A stretch of 64,000 bases of DNA from assembly GCF_002135205.1 (NCBI RefSeq), contig NZ_NEFZ01000001.1, forward strand, positions 186,001 through 250,000, read 5' to 3'. Positions 9,180 to 18,834 of this stretch are shown in pieces. The stretch is from Acinetobacter sp. ANC 4204 (GTDB taxonomy: Bacteria; Pseudomonadota; Gammaproteobacteria; Pseudomonadales; Moraxellaceae). Both the position numbers and the translations under genes were made by a program. The number at the start of each line of letters is the position of its first letter. The first letter of the stretch is position 1. Below the pieces are notes generated by a model. It saw only the letters and a program-made list of their open reading frames with translations. It made no database searches and was not told where the DNA came from.

Positions 9180-9214
9180 AAAGCCCCAATCTCAGGGGCT
9201 TTACAGTTTTTTTG
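9180..9214 (+). terminator. Terminator after the WYL regulator
   Basis: The hairpin AAAGCCCC / GGGGCTTT, with a seven-base loop, is followed by a short interruption (ACAG) and T7. Confidence 0.75.
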
Positions 9215-9497
9215 GCATTAGATATTTGAATTGCTTGTGGTTGTCATTTTCATTGCTCATCTTGATTTGATACCTCCCCTAAACCAAGACGAGTGCGCTG
9301 TTTTTGGTGATTCATACAAACTAGCATTGGCATGCAAGTTCTCCACTGTTAAAACGGATACATTTCATCGTCATGTTATTGACCTCATATTAAGAACGTA
9401 AAATCAATTTAAGATACAGCGACGTTTTTGTGAAATAACATAATTGGCAATTTTTATCTATTTTTCTATTAAACAACTCTTAAGCTTAGTTTATCTG
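9215..9497. other. Intergenic region with a possible 27-residue ORF
   Basis: No convincing gene is seen between the WYL terminator and the MFS terminator. On the reverse strand a 27-codon ORF runs from ATG at 9331-9333 to TGA at 9250-9252 (MPMLVCMNHQKQRTRLGL...), with GGAG seven bases before its ATG. An overlapping frame upstream reads MTMKCIRFNSGELACQC. These could be a small gene, a remnant or chance. Confidence 0.25.
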
Positions 9498-9530
9498 TCA
9501 AAACAAAAAGCAGACAATCTCGTCTGCTTC
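9498..9530 (-). terminator. Terminator of the MFS gene
   Basis: On the reverse strand the hairpin AAGCAGAC / GTCTGCTT is followed by TTTGTTTTG. It lies 30 bases past the MFS stop codon. Confidence 0.75.
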
Positions 9531-9559
9531 TTAAATACCCATTTACACCAAAAAGTTAC

Positions 9560-10762
9560 TTATGCTTTCGTTTTATAACGAGACAAGACTGTCACAGCTG
9601 CCGCTGAAATCATTACTGCTGGTAGACTTGCGACTAAAATTCCTGTAGCTCCAAGGCCAAGTGCTAAAATTTTTCCTGTTAACAATGGTCCAGTCATTGC
9701 ACCCAGACGACCTAGAGAAATGGCACTTCCCACCCCTGTAACCTTGCCCGCACCAGAGTAAAAGATAGGTGAAATACCATATAAAATCGACTGTCCACCC
9801 GTTGAAAATATTCCACCCATTACACCAGCAAAAACCAATAGCGGAATTGATGTGGTTGTGAACAACAAAACAATTGCTACAGCAAGCCCGACATAAATAA
9901 TGCTAGCCATTTGCCAAAGTTTCAAACGATCTAACAAATAGCCCAAACCCAAAGTACCGACTACAGCCCCGACTTGAAAAATCAGCATAATACTGAAGGC
10001 TTGTTGCTTCGTTAAACCTTGTTCCATCAATAAATTCGGTAACCAACTAATTAAAATATAGTTGATCATAAGGGTAAAAAAGAAACCTAACCATAAAGGC
10101 ACTGTTCGTTGATATTGCTGTGCTTTAAACAGAACATCTGCCATTTTTGGAACAGCTTGATTAAATTCAGTTTCGATCTGTACAGTTCTAGGCTTATCTT
10201 TCAAAATCATCGCCATAAACGGCAACAAAAGTAGTGGAGTCAATCCACCGACTAAGAACAAAGTTTGCCACTGAATGTCTTTAAAATAAATCGCTAAGCC
10301 TGCAACAAAAATTGCTCCTACAGGCAAACCACAGTACATCAAGCTATTGAGCTTACCGCGGTTGGCTTCCGTAGCTTCATCTCCAACCACCGAAATCATG
10401 GTTGGCATAGCTGCCCCTAAACCGAGTCCAGTCAGGAAACGAGCAAGATATAGAACTTCAAGATTCGGTGCGATGGCTGTGATTGCGAAAAATACCCCAA
10501 AAATACCAATAGACAACATCAAAACTTTCTTTTGTCCCAAGTAGTCTGCAATGCGTCCACCAAAAAAAGCTCCAAACAACATACCAAACACACCAAGGCT
10601 AAACACATAACCCATTTGCACTTGATCTAAAGCAAAGCTTTGCGCAATTCCCTTTGCCGCAATTCCTGGGGCTTGCAGGTCAAAACCTTCAAAGAAAGCG
10701 ACCCAAAAGCATAAAAAAACCACCAGAAATTTTTGTAATTTTTCACGTTGTGTTAACGCCAT
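9560..10762 (-). CDS. MFS transporter, aromatic acid:H+ symporter type
   Basis: An inner-membrane transporter of 400 residues with about 12 hydrophobic segments. The first helix contains FFEGFDLQAPGIAAKGI, close to the D-G-F-D motif of the AAHS family (PcaK, MucK, BenK, MhpT), and GGRIADYLGQKK is the MFS loop 2-3 motif. Substrate is probably an aromatic or dicarboxylic acid, but the sequence does not settle which. The open frame extends to 10804, but the ATG at 10762 is preferred because GGAGA lies seven bases before it. No catabolic genes adjoin it. Confidence 0.85.
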   Translation of the reverse strand: MALTQREKLQKFLVVFLCFWVAFFEGFDLQAPGIAAKGIAQSFALDQVQMGYVFSLGVFGMLFGAFFGGRIADYLGQKKVLMLSIGIFGVFFAITAIAPNLEVLYLARFLTGLGLGAAMPTMISVVGDEATEANRGKLNSLMYCGLPVGAIFVAGLAIYFKDIQWQTLFLVGGLTPLLLLPFMAMILKDKPRTVQIETEFNQAVPKMADVLFKAQQYQRTVPLWLGFFFTLMINYILISWLPNLLMEQGLTKQQAFSIMLIFQVGAVVGTLGLGYLLDRLKLWQMASIIYVGLAVAIVLLFTTTSIPLLVFAGVMGGIFSTGGQSILYGISPIFYSGAGKVTGVGSAISLGRLGAMTGPLLTGKILALGLGATGILVASLPAVMISAAAVTVLSRYKTKA

Positions 10763-11042
10763 GATTGATCTCCATCCATAGTAAACATCCTTATGGCAAA
10801 ACACGCATAAGCACGTGACTAAATTGTCAGCTCAAACATAATCAATAAACACCACGACAATGGTCGGGATTCACTCTTTACAATGTCTAAATAGCTTCAT
10901 TATTTAGACCTAAATCATAATAAACCTATAGTTCAAAGCTATTTCACATAAAAATAGTTTATTAAATACATATATTTAGATTTATAAAAGCTATTAACGA
11001 TACAACCATAGCAAATAGCAATCGTCGCAAAAAATTTACTTT
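10763..11042. other. AT-rich intergenic region upstream of the MFS gene
   Basis: No gene is seen. The stretch should hold the MFS promoter. It is very AT-rich between 10900 and 11040. Confidence 0.4.
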
Positions 11043-11985
11043 TTATTTCTTCCAAAATTGCCACCTGCTACGTTTCGGTCGCTTTTCTTCAATACACACC
11101 AATCCCTTGAGTGCTTCATTATTGATGCTGTCATACATTTTTAAATACTCAGGATTCAGCTGTTCTCCGATATATTCAGGCGTATACGCTGTACAAAGTT
11201 TTCATAATGAACGCTCATACCATTTTTCTGCAACGTCTAAATCTGCATTAAAATAGAGCCCTTTTTCATATATATCCAATCTTGCATTCTGCATACGGGT
11301 CTTTCTGATCCGCCGCTTTCTGAATCCAATACACCGTTTCCTCTAAATTTTTTTCGGTATAGAAACCATTTAAATACCAATAACCCACTTGATACTGTGT
11401 GGAAGCTTCACCCTTTTGCGCATTCAGTAAGAACAGTTTAAAAAATAATTGTTTGGCTTCATCTAAATGTAAAAGGAATCAATTTTTCGGATCTGATCAT
11501 TAATCTGATCAATTGAGTAATCCCTTGCGTTTTTAAGAAAATATTGTGCCTGCTGCAATGGGTTGTCTTCTGTAAAGGACGCGATTAATTGCATTGCTTC
11601 TACCCGCATCTCATCTGTCCCACTAATCCGGGCATCCAGTACCACATTTAAATGTTTTCGAGCCAATTTGAAGTCTTGATCAACACCTCGTCCCTCTAAA
11701 TACATACAACCCAAACTTAAATCTGCCGCTATGACCTGACCTGCTACTTGTTGATATAGTTCAATTGCCATATCTAAATCCAGCGGTACACCTAAACCAT
11801 ACTCATACTTATCTGCTAAATTATTGATCGCGACTAGATTCCCCAAATCGGCAGATTTTGGTTTTAGCAAGCTCCCAAACTTTCATAATGGCTCAATCAA
11901 ATTGATAAAACTCACCACTTTGATTGAGCCAGATAACCACATCACCCGCGCGAATCTCTTCTCCGCTTTTATACTGTAATGACAT
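11043..11985 (-). pseudogene. Broken Sel1-repeat protein gene
   Basis: On the reverse strand a Sel1/TPR-like protein can be followed from ATG at 11983-11985 to TAA at 11043-11045, but only by crossing lesions. The first frame (MSLQYKSGEEIRAGDVV...) stops with TGA at 11893-11895 after 30 codons. The central part (11463-11870) is open. A frameshift near 11465-11475 moves to a frame reading DEAKQLFFKLFL, WIQKAADQKDPYAECKIGYI and EKGLYFNADLDVAEKWYERS; this is cut by TGA at 11202-11204 and ends PKRSRWQFWKK. Sel1 repeats (alternating A-x-Y-x-L-G and G-V-x-x-D-x-x-K-A patterns) mediate protein interactions. At least three lesions make this a pseudogene. Confidence 0.75.
11463..11870 (-). CDS. Longest intact fragment of the Sel1-repeat pseudogene
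   Basis: This 135-codon frame is the surviving central part of the broken gene at 11043-11985. It has Sel1-type units: NNLADKYEYGLGVPLDLDMA and LSLGCMYLEGRGVDQDFKLA. No ribosome-binding site precedes its first ATG, and it ends at a frameshift, so independent expression is doubtful. It is listed because an automatic caller would annotate it. Confidence 0.45.
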   Translation of the reverse strand: MLKPKSADLGNLVAINNLADKYEYGLGVPLDLDMAIELYQQVAGQVIAADLSLGCMYLEGRGVDQDFKLARKHLNVVLDARISGTDEMRVEAMQLIASFTEDNPLQQAQYFLKNARDYSIDQINDQIRKIDSFYI

Positions 11986-12033
11986 AATTCACCTTATTTT
12001 TTATTGTATATTTCCCCTGCGCAGTTTTTACCC

Positions 12034-12063
12034 AAAAAAAAGCCCGCATAATGCGGACTTTTT
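12034..12063 (-). terminator. Terminator after mnmG
   Basis: Reverse-strand hairpin AGTCCGCA / TGCGGGCT (one G-U pair) followed by T8, 17 bases past the mnmG stop codon. Confidence 0.85.
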
Positions 12064-12079
12064 CAATAACTTTCAAAGA

Positions 12080-13960
12080 CTAAGCGGATTTCTTCGCTTG
12101 TGCATTTTTACGGATCGTAATCATGATCAATTGCACTGCTGCAGGTGTTACCCCTGGAATACGATTTGCTTGAGCTAATGTTTCAGGACGCACATCTTTC
12201 AATTTTAAAGTAATTTCACGAGATAACCCAGAAACGACATCATAATTAAAATCGGCAGGAATTTTAGTTTCTTCCAAACGCTTCATTTGTGCAACGTCTT
12301 CATGCTGACGGTTAATATAACCTGCGTATTTCACCGCGATTTCAATTTGATCACCCACTTGTGCAGACACTTCTGAACCTGTGAGTTCTGCAATTTGAGC
12401 AAACGAAATATTCGGGCGTTTTAACAAATCAATCGCTGAGCACTCTTTCGATAAATCTGCACCCGTCATTTCGACAAACTTTTTGCCCATCGGGTTGTTT
12501 GGTGCCGCCCAAAGGTGTTGTAAACGGCCTGTTTCCAACTCAACTGCTTCCATTTTTTCACAGTAAGCAGCCCAACGCTCGTCATCTACCAAGCCCATTT
12601 CACGACCCACTGGCGTTAAACGTTGATCCGCATTGTCTTCACGTAACATCAAACGATATTCGGCACGTGAAGTAAACATACGGTATGGTTCTTTCGTGCC
12701 TAGCGTAATCAAGTCATCCACCAACACACCCATATAGGCTTCATCACGTTTTGGTGTCCACTGCTCTTGATCCCACGCACGACGCGCAGCATTTAAGCCT
12801 GCAAGCAAGCCTTGCGCACCCGCTTCTTCATAACCCGTTGTACCATTAATCTGACCCGCAAAGTACAAGTTATTGATGGCTTTGGTTTCTAAAGTAAACT
12901 TTAACGCTTGTGGGTTGAAGTAATCGTACTCGATGGCATAGCCCGGACGTAAAATGTGCGCATTTTCCATCCCGCGAATTGAACGAACCAACTCAAACTG
13001 CACATCAAATGGCAATGAAGTTGAAATACCATTTGGATAAAGCTCATGTGTATCTAGGCCTTCAGGCTCTAAGAATACTTGGTGTGAGTCTTTATCAGCA
13101 AAGCGGTGAATTTTGTCTTCAATAGATGGACAGTAACGTGGACCCACGCCTTCAATAACACCAGTATACATCGGTGAACGATCTAAACCGCCACGGATGA
13201 TGTCATGGGTTTTTTCATTGGTGTGTGTGATATAGCAGTTGACTTGTTCAGGGTGCATAGATGCATCACCCATGAAAGACATGGTCGGTGATGGGAAATC
13301 ACCTGGCTGCGGAATCATCACAGAAAAATCAACTGAACGCGCATCAATACGTGGTGGCGTACCTGTCTTTAAACGTCCCACTGGCAAATTCAATTCACGT
13401 AAACGGTGAGCCAATGAAATTGAAGGTGGATCGCCTGCACGGCCACCGCTTGATTTTTCAAGCCCTACGTGAATTACCCCCCCCAAGAAGGTTCCTGCTG
13501 TGAGTACCACTGTTTTTGCATCAAAGCGAATCCCCATTTGGGTCACAACACCTTTTACGGTATCACCATCAACAATTAGGTCATCTGCCGCTTGTTGGAA
13601 AATATCGAGATTAGCTTGGTTTTCTAAGGTGTCACGAATTGCAGCTTTATAACGAATACGGTCTGCCTGTGCACGCGTTGCACGAACGGCTGCACCTTTA
13701 CGTGAGTTTAGGATACGGAACTGAATCCCCCCTTTGTCGGCAGCCAATGCCATTGCACCGCCCAAGGCATCAATCTCACGTACTAAATGCGATTTACCAA
13801 TACCACCAATCGCTGGATTACAGCTCATCTGCCCTAAAGTCTCAATATTGTGAGTTAAGAGTAAAGTCTGTCGCCCCATACGTGCCGCAGCCAATGCTGC
13901 TTCTGTACCTGCGTGACCGCCGCCGATAACAATGACATCGTAAACTTTAGGATAATGCAT
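12080..13960 (-). CDS. mnmG: tRNA uridine-5-carboxymethylaminomethyl modification enzyme MnmG (GidA)
   Basis: With MnmE this FAD enzyme installs the 5-carboxymethylaminomethyl group on wobble uridine 34 of tRNAs. The 626-residue protein begins [18 protein letters not shown] with the dinucleotide-binding [10 protein letters not shown] motif at about residues 13-22, then [15 protein letters not shown], and family blocks [14 protein letters not shown] [11 protein letters not shown] and [16 protein letters not shown]. The open frame continues 32 codons upstream to 14056, but that extension is not family-like, and the start at 13960 gives the usual length. No clear Shine-Dalgarno precedes it. Confidence 0.96.
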   Translation of the reverse strand: MHYPKVYDVIVIGGGHAGTEAALAAARMGRQTLLLTHNIETLGQMSCNPAIGGIGKSHLVREIDALGGAMALAADKGGIQFRILNSRKGAAVRATRAQADRIRYKAAIRDTLENQANLDIFQQAADDLIVDGDTVKGVVTQMGIRFDAKTVVLTAGTFLGGVIHVGLEKSSGGRAGDPPSISLAHRLRELNLPVGRLKTGTPPRIDARSVDFSVMIPQPGDFPSPTMSFMGDASMHPEQVNCYITHTNEKTHDIIRGGLDRSPMYTGVIEGVGPRYCPSIEDKIHRFADKDSHQVFLEPEGLDTHELYPNGISTSLPFDVQFELVRSIRGMENAHILRPGYAIEYDYFNPQALKFTLETKAINNLYFAGQINGTTGYEEAGAQGLLAGLNAARRAWDQEQWTPKRDEAYMGVLVDDLITLGTKEPYRMFTSRAEYRLMLREDNADQRLTPVGREMGLVDDERWAAYCEKMEAVELETGRLQHLWAAPNNPMGKKFVEMTGADLSKECSAIDLLKRPNISFAQIAELTGSEVSAQVGDQIEIAVKYAGYINRQHEDVAQMKRLEETKIPADFNYDVVSGLSREITLKLKDVRPETLAQANRIPGVTPAAVQLIMITIRKNAQAKKSA

Positions 13961-14213
13961 AGTGGTAAGGAGATTAAAAAATGATAACGAAAGATTATAG
14001 CAAATTTTCAATTGTAAGTTGACTGCTTCCGTAGAATTTATTGTATATGCCATCAACGTATTAGACCGTTCAAAGCTAATTTTATGTAAGTTGACTTGCA
14101 GTACAATAGCAAAAAATCAACAAATGAATCGTTTTGTTACCTGAAAAGCCTTGTATTAATTTGATCATTTTTTATTCTATAAATTGATCATACAACAACC
14201 AAAGGTAAACATT

Positions 14214-14564
14214 ATGAATAAGAAGATTCTTTTTTCATCCATTCTCTGCGGTTTATTATTTTCACCTTTTGTATCTGCCAATGACAAGGTCGAAAAAGTT
14301 TATGATAGCCAACGCTATCAACAAGTATGTAAAGGTAAATCTCAAGGAACAGCCGTCAGTTTTGCTTACCGTGGCATTATTTGGAATGGTACTTGTGAAC
14401 CTCAATTTTTCCCGAGCTCAAAAAACGCCAACATTCATGGTGATGAGGCTGAATTAACCAGCATCTGCCACGGTGATCCTAAAGCAATGTCCATTAATAT
14501 TGAAGGTAAAGAAATTAAAGGTAAATGTGCACTCGGATTTAGCGCACCAAAACCTAAAATGTAG
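14214..14564 (+). CDS. Small secreted protein with two cysteine-bounded repeats
   Basis: A 116-residue protein of unknown function. Residues 1-22 (MNKKILFSSILCGLLFSPFV, then SA) form a typical signal peptide, giving a periplasmic product. The mature part has two similar units, each with a cysteine pair: CKGKSQGTAVSFAYRGIIW...C and CHGDPKAMSINIEGKEIKGKC, suggesting internal duplication and two disulfides. The open frame extends ten codons upstream to 14184, but the ATG at 14214 has AAAGGT before it and starts the signal peptide. It stands alone, ahead of its own terminator. Confidence 0.75.
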   Translation: MNKKILFSSILCGLLFSPFVSANDKVEKVYDSQRYQQVCKGKSQGTAVSFAYRGIIWNGTCEPQFFPSSKNANIHGDEAELTSICHGDPKAMSINIEGKEIKGKCALGFSAPKPKM

Positions 14565-14594
14565 ATTAAGCCACTAAAATCAAGTTGTTTCACT

Positions 14595-14627
14595 AGGGTA
14601 AAAAATCGTCTTTTTTACCCTTTTTTT
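14595..14627 (+). terminator. Terminator after the small secreted protein
   Basis: Hairpin AGGGTAAAAAA / TTTTTTACCCT with a five-base loop, followed by T6. Confidence 0.85.
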
Positions 14628-14702
14628 GCGTCTTGTAAATTATTGGATTCGGTATACACTCAAGCAAAGATGAAAAATAAAAACCAATAAAAAAGGGATT
14701 CC

Positions 14703-15590
14703 ATGGATTCGGAATTATTTACTGTTTTTTTGCCTTTGACCTTGGCATTGATGATGATGGGATTGGGTTTACACCTACGACCCGTTGATTTTTATCGCCT
14801 CGCACAATACCCCAAAGTGATTTTTATTGCCTTATTTTCACAGTTAGTGCTACTGGTGGGCATTGCATTCCTCATTTGTAATTTTTTAAATTTATCTCCT
14901 ATTTTTTCTATTGGCTTAATGCTTGTTGCAGCGTCACCCGGTGGGCCAACATCAACTATCATGACCTATTTATTTAAAGGAGATATTGCACTCAATATCA
15001 CCTTAACTGCGGCTAACTCAGTCATCGCGACATTTACCCTGCCGTTTATTCTTAATCTCTCCATGATATATTTTTTGCAAACAGCTCAACCCATTGATAT
15101 ACCTGCAACAAAAATCGCAAAAGTCTTTTTCCTGACTTTAGTTCCAGTCAGTACTGGGATGTGTTTACGTTATTTTCTTCCAAAATTTGCCATACGACTA
15201 CACCACCCTATGCGAATATTATCGCTTAGCTGCTTATTTTTTATTTTTTTCATTGCTTTATATCTAGAACGACACAATCTGATTCAATATATTTTTGAAG
15301 TTGGACCAGCAATTGCGTTATTTTGTTTCAGTAGCATGTTCATTGGTTTTTTTATACCTCACATTTCCAATATTACAGAAAAACAAGCATTAACCTGCTC
15401 ATTTGAGATCACAATTCATAATACAGCGCTTGCGATTACTGTTGCACTGTCAGTATTGGGTAATACAGCCATGGCAATTCCTGCGGGAATTTATTCTATT
15501 TTCATGTTTGTTTTTGCCACCCTCTTTGGCTTATTGGTATCACAAAAAAAAGACCGTTTATTTTTCAAAAGGCAAAACTTAATAGACTAA
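14703..15590 (+). CDS. Bile acid:sodium symporter family transporter, copy 1
   Basis: A 295-residue inner-membrane protein with about nine or ten hydrophobic segments. It belongs to the BASS family (bile acid:Na+ symporters and relatives), shown by MLVAASPGGPTSTIMTYLFK and GDIALNITLTAANSVIATFT, with the SPGGP turn and the Na+-site region ITLTAxNS, and EITIHNTALAITVAL near the C terminus. AAGG lies before the ATG. It is followed 45 bases later by a close paralogue. Substrate is unknown; bacterial BASS proteins carry various organic anions. Confidence 0.82.
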   Translation: MDSELFTVFLPLTLALMMMGLGLHLRPVDFYRLAQYPKVIFIALFSQLVLLVGIAFLICNFLNLSPIFSIGLMLVAASPGGPTSTIMTYLFKGDIALNITLTAANSVIATFTLPFILNLSMIYFLQTAQPIDIPATKIAKVFFLTLVPVSTGMCLRYFLPKFAIRLHHPMRILSLSCLFFIFFIALYLERHNLIQYIFEVGPAIALFCFSSMFIGFFIPHISNITEKQALTCSFEITIHNTALAITVALSVLGNTAMAIPAGIYSIFMFVFATLFGLLVSQKKDRLFFKRQNLID

Positions 15591-15635
15591 TTTCACAGCC
15601 GTTATTAATAATGATTTTAAGGAGAAAATAAGCGA

Positions 15636-16523
15636 ATGGATTCTAGTATTATTACCATTTTTTTACCTATTGCACTTGCTATTGTTATGGCAGGTTTAGG
15701 TTTAGAGTTAACCCCAAATGACTTTAAGCGAGTTAGCAAACATCCTAAGGCTGTTCTTTTGGCATTGTTCTGTCAGCTCGTCATTTTGACCAGTATCGCG
15801 TTTGTCATTTGTAAAGTTTTGACATTACCCCCATTACTCGCAGTTGGACTCATGCTACTCGCAGCTTCTCCAGGTGGACCAACAGCAAACTTATTTAGCT
15901 ATTTATATAAAGGAGACATTGCTCTCAATATCACCCTCACCGCAGTTAACTCAATTATTGCTGCATTCACCTTACCTTTAATTGTCAACTTTGCAATTCA
16001 ACATTTTATGAATGATGGTCAACATGTGGGCTTACAGTTCTCTAAAGTCATACAAGTCTTTCTTATCATTATTATCCCCGTGTGCTTAGGGATGCTGGTT
16101 CGGTATTTCAGACCTGAACTCGCCGATAAACTAAATAAACCCGTTCGAATATTTGCTGTGGTATTTTTAATCATCATCATTATTGGCGCGGTGGCTAAAG
16201 AGCGAAGCAATATCATGCAATATATTGGTGATGTAGGCCTAGCTACTGTTCTGTTCTGCATCTGTAGTTTAGTTATCGGTTATTTTGTTCCTCGTCTTTT
16301 TGGTATCAGTAGTACTCAAGCACGTGCTTGTGCCTTTGAAATTGGTATTCATAACAGTACTCTTGCCATGACGATTGCACTGACGGTAATGGCGAGTACG
16401 ACCATTGCAATGCCCGCAGCTGTTTATTCTATATTTATGTATATCTTTGCTGCTATCTTTGGAACATTGCTCAACCGTTATGCTCCTTCCGTTCAACCCA
16501 GTATAGAACAAGCCCCAAATTAA
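15636..16523 (+). CDS. Bile acid:sodium symporter family transporter, copy 2
   Basis: A tandem paralogue of the preceding gene with the same length (295 residues). Shared blocks include SPGGPTANLFSYLYKGDIA, ITLTAVNSIIAAFTLP and FEIGIHNSTLAMTIAL. It has a good ribosome-binding site (AAGGAG) nine bases before its ATG. Many substitutions separate it from copy 1, so the duplication is not recent. The pair may form a heteromer or serve different substrates; the sequence does not show which. Confidence 0.82.
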   Translation: MDSSIITIFLPIALAIVMAGLGLELTPNDFKRVSKHPKAVLLALFCQLVILTSIAFVICKVLTLPPLLAVGLMLLAASPGGPTANLFSYLYKGDIALNITLTAVNSIIAAFTLPLIVNFAIQHFMNDGQHVGLQFSKVIQVFLIIIIPVCLGMLVRYFRPELADKLNKPVRIFAVVFLIIIIIGAVAKERSNIMQYIGDVGLATVLFCICSLVIGYFVPRLFGISSTQARACAFEIGIHNSTLAMTIALTVMASTTIAMPAAVYSIFMYIFAAIFGTLLNRYAPSVQPSIEQAPN

Positions 16524-16533
16524 TGTTGTGCAT

Positions 16534-16558
16534 AAGGATGCTTCGGCATCCTTTTTTA
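16534..16558 (+). terminator. Terminator after the transporter pair
   Basis: Hairpin AAGGATGC-TTCG-GCATCCTT with a stable TTCG tetraloop, followed by T6. Confidence 0.9.
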
Positions 16559-16632
16559 TTTTGAGGAATGCTGTCGAACTGCGCACCGTTCCGCTACAAT
16601 ATTTATTTATACATAAATATTAGGTTATTCCT

Positions 16633-17535
16633 GTGAAGTGGTTACAAATTCATATTACGGTTGATCAAGCGCAAGTCGATTTTACTGAAACCCTTTTAGA
16701 ATCGTTGGGTGCAGTCAGTGTCACATTAGATGATGCAGAAAACCAAGACTTACTTGAACCACTTCCTGGTGAAACACCACTTTGGAATAAAGTTATTGTA
16801 ACGGGTATATATGCGCAAGAAGACGACGAAGAAATTGATGTAAACGCATTAGAAACTTTTATTCGTACTCAAATGCCTGATGCACCGATGCGTAGCGAAT
16901 TTCTTGAAGATCAAGAATGGGAACGCACATGGATGGATGCCTACGAACCAATTCAAATTGCTGACAAGTACTGGATCGTTCCTGAATGGATGGACGCACC
17001 AGAGCCTGATGCGGTCAACATTAAACTCGATCCAGGTTTAGCGTTTGGTACAGGTAACCATGCCTCTACATTCCTTTGCCTTCAATGGCTAGGTAAAACC
17101 GATGTTAAAGACAAAATCGTGATCGACTACGGCTGTGGTTCAGGTATTTTGGGTGTTGCCGCTTTATTGTTAGGTGCAAAGAAAGTCTACGCAACCGATA
17201 TTGATCCGCAAGCTGTTTTAGCTACGGAACAAAATGCACTATTGAATGGTGTTTCTGAAAACCTATATGTCGGCTTACCAGATGAGTTCAATTTAGAGCT
17301 AGCTGACCAAAAAGCAGATGTTTTTGTTGCCAACATTTTAGCAGGGCCTCTCATGATGTTAGCGCCACAGTTCGCAACTTTAATTAAATCTGAGGGAGAG
17401 TTCGCACTTGCAGGTGTAATTGAAGAGCAAGTTTCTGATGTTTCTAGTGTTTATTCTGAATTTTTTGATATATTAGAGGTCGAAAAACGCGATGAAAACT
17501 GGTGCCGAATTTCGGGTAAACGCCACACCCTTTAA
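16633..17535 (+). CDS. prmA: Ribosomal protein L11 methyltransferase
   Basis: PrmA trimethylates ribosomal protein L11 using S-adenosylmethionine. The 300-residue protein has the substrate-recognition N-terminal domain ([19 protein letters not shown]) and a Rossmann methyltransferase domain with motif [21 protein letters not shown] at about residues 164-183, [14 protein letters not shown] just before, and the NILAGPL motif near 238. Length is normal. It starts a likely operon with the DUF3426-like gene 18 bases downstream. Confidence 0.95.
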   Translation: MKWLQIHITVDQAQVDFTETLLESLGAVSVTLDDAENQDLLEPLPGETPLWNKVIVTGIYAQEDDEEIDVNALETFIRTQMPDAPMRSEFLEDQEWERTWMDAYEPIQIADKYWIVPEWMDAPEPDAVNIKLDPGLAFGTGNHASTFLCLQWLGKTDVKDKIVIDYGCGSGILGVAALLLGAKKVYATDIDPQAVLATEQNALLNGVSENLYVGLPDEFNLELADQKADVFVANILAGPLMMLAPQFATLIKSEGEFALAGVIEEQVSDVSSVYSEFFDILEVEKRDENWCRISGKRHTL

Positions 17536-17553
17536 ATGAACCACTAAAACACT

Positions 17554-18453
17554 ATGAGCGACAAACAAACATCTTGCCCAAAATGCTTAACTATCTATAA
17601 AGTAAGTGTTGCACAACTGACCGTTGCACAAGGTATGGTTTGTTGCCCAAAGTGCTCAATGACCTTTAATGCCCTTTCACATTTGACGACGGGTCATGCG
17701 GTTAATGAGAATGAGGAAAAAGCGTCGAATTTGAATAACTATTTAGAGCCTTCAAATCCAGCGCTTTCATCCACTCATATCGACAGTATCCATTTTGATC
17801 TATCACAATCTGCTGCTCTTTCGATGACCACAGCGAACTTGCTCGATATTTTCAATTTGAAAATTGAACATTCCAACATTGATCTCAAAACCTATTTAAA
17901 TAATTTAAATTACTTTAGTACCGATCCAATTGGTAACTATCCTGCGATGAACTTAGCTGAGCATAGTCCAGCTAAACCGCCAAAACGTCCCATGTATTAT
18001 GTGCTTTGGGGAATGATCAATTTTGGTTTATTGGCACTATTGTGCTTTCAATATTTATGGTTTAACCCACATATCATTAATAACAGCCCAGCATTGGGTG
18101 CAACATATAACAAAGTTTGTCTTGTACTGAATTGTAGTAGCCTTCAGGAACGCTACAGCCTCATCAGTATTAATAAGTTAAAAGTTAAAAGTACAGGCTC
18201 ACAGGAAACCCAGTTTTCAGGGGAGCTCATCAACTACCATGAAACGAGCTTACCTTTGCCGATCATCAAAGTGATCTTAAAAGAAGATGGTGAAATAGAT
18301 TCAACTTATCAATTGCATTCCAATGACTATTTGATCGACAGTCTAGTTGGAATTAAGCGGATTCCTAAAAATAGTCCATTCAAATTCAAATTTAGCCTGC
18401 CAGTAAGCCGTAAAAGCTTCAATCATTACAGTTTAGAAATAGTCCAGCCCTAA
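17554..18453 (+). CDS. Zinc-ribbon and DUF3426-like membrane protein
   Basis: A 299-residue protein of unknown function. The N terminus has an MJ0042-type zinc ribbon with Cys8, Cys11, Cys31 and Cys34. A low-complexity stretch follows, then one transmembrane helix at about residues 147-172 (MYYVLWGMINFGLLALLCFQ) and a C-terminal extracytoplasmic DUF3426-like domain containing KVCLVLNCSSLQERYSLISI. Topology is predicted as cytoplasmic zinc ribbon, periplasmic DUF3426. Its position right after prmA and before fis is typical of gammaproteobacteria. Confidence 0.78.
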   Translation: MSDKQTSCPKCLTIYKVSVAQLTVAQGMVCCPKCSMTFNALSHLTTGHAVNENEEKASNLNNYLEPSNPALSSTHIDSIHFDLSQSAALSMTTANLLDIFNLKIEHSNIDLKTYLNNLNYFSTDPIGNYPAMNLAEHSPAKPPKRPMYYVLWGMINFGLLALLCFQYLWFNPHIINNSPALGATYNKVCLVLNCSSLQERYSLISINKLKVKSTGSQETQFSGELINYHETSLPLPIIKVILKEDGEIDSTYQLHSNDYLIDSLVGIKRIPKNSPFKFKFSLPVSRKSFNHYSLEIVQP

Positions 18454-18834
18454 AATTTAAAAAAAATGTAAAAAAAGTGAAAAAAAATGCAGTTTTCTTG
18501 CTCACTTTTTCTTAGACAATGGTATGATACGCGCCACGAAAGCTTAGTGCTGCAATCTCCTCAGTCTTTTAATACAAATAGAACATCAGCTAAAATACGC
18601 GTTATCCAAATATCGCGTATCGAGCAGATTTTTTTTGTTTAAAAAAGGTCAGTAACAAATATTTAACTATTGTTACGCTTATATTTCGACCAACTTAGCG
18701 ATATTGTGGCATGCTAAATGTACAGTTTTAGAACTACTCGTTTTAGGATCTAAAACGAAGTTCATTTTAATTTTAGACCACTTTATATATGTCACTTTAC
18801 CCAAGTGATATTTAGATTTTTCGGATTAATTCGC
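18454..18834 (+). promoter_or_regulatory. fis upstream region with candidate promoter
   Basis: This 381-base gap holds no gene. An A-rich tract at 18458-18490, which resembles an UP element, precedes a candidate -10 TATGAT at 18523-18528. The best -35 match is weak (TTGCTC at 18498-18503, 19-base spacing). Bases just after the -10 are GC-rich (ACGCGCC), a discriminator type associated with stringent control of fis and stable-RNA genes. The roughly 300-base leader also contains the inverted repeat at 18739-18757. Confidence 0.45.
18739..18757. repeat. Perfect 8-bp inverted repeat in the fis leader
   Basis: CGTTTTAG-GAT-CTAAAACG is a perfect palindrome with a three-base centre. There is no T run, so it is not a standard terminator; it could be an operator or an RNA hairpin. 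Confidence 0.6.
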
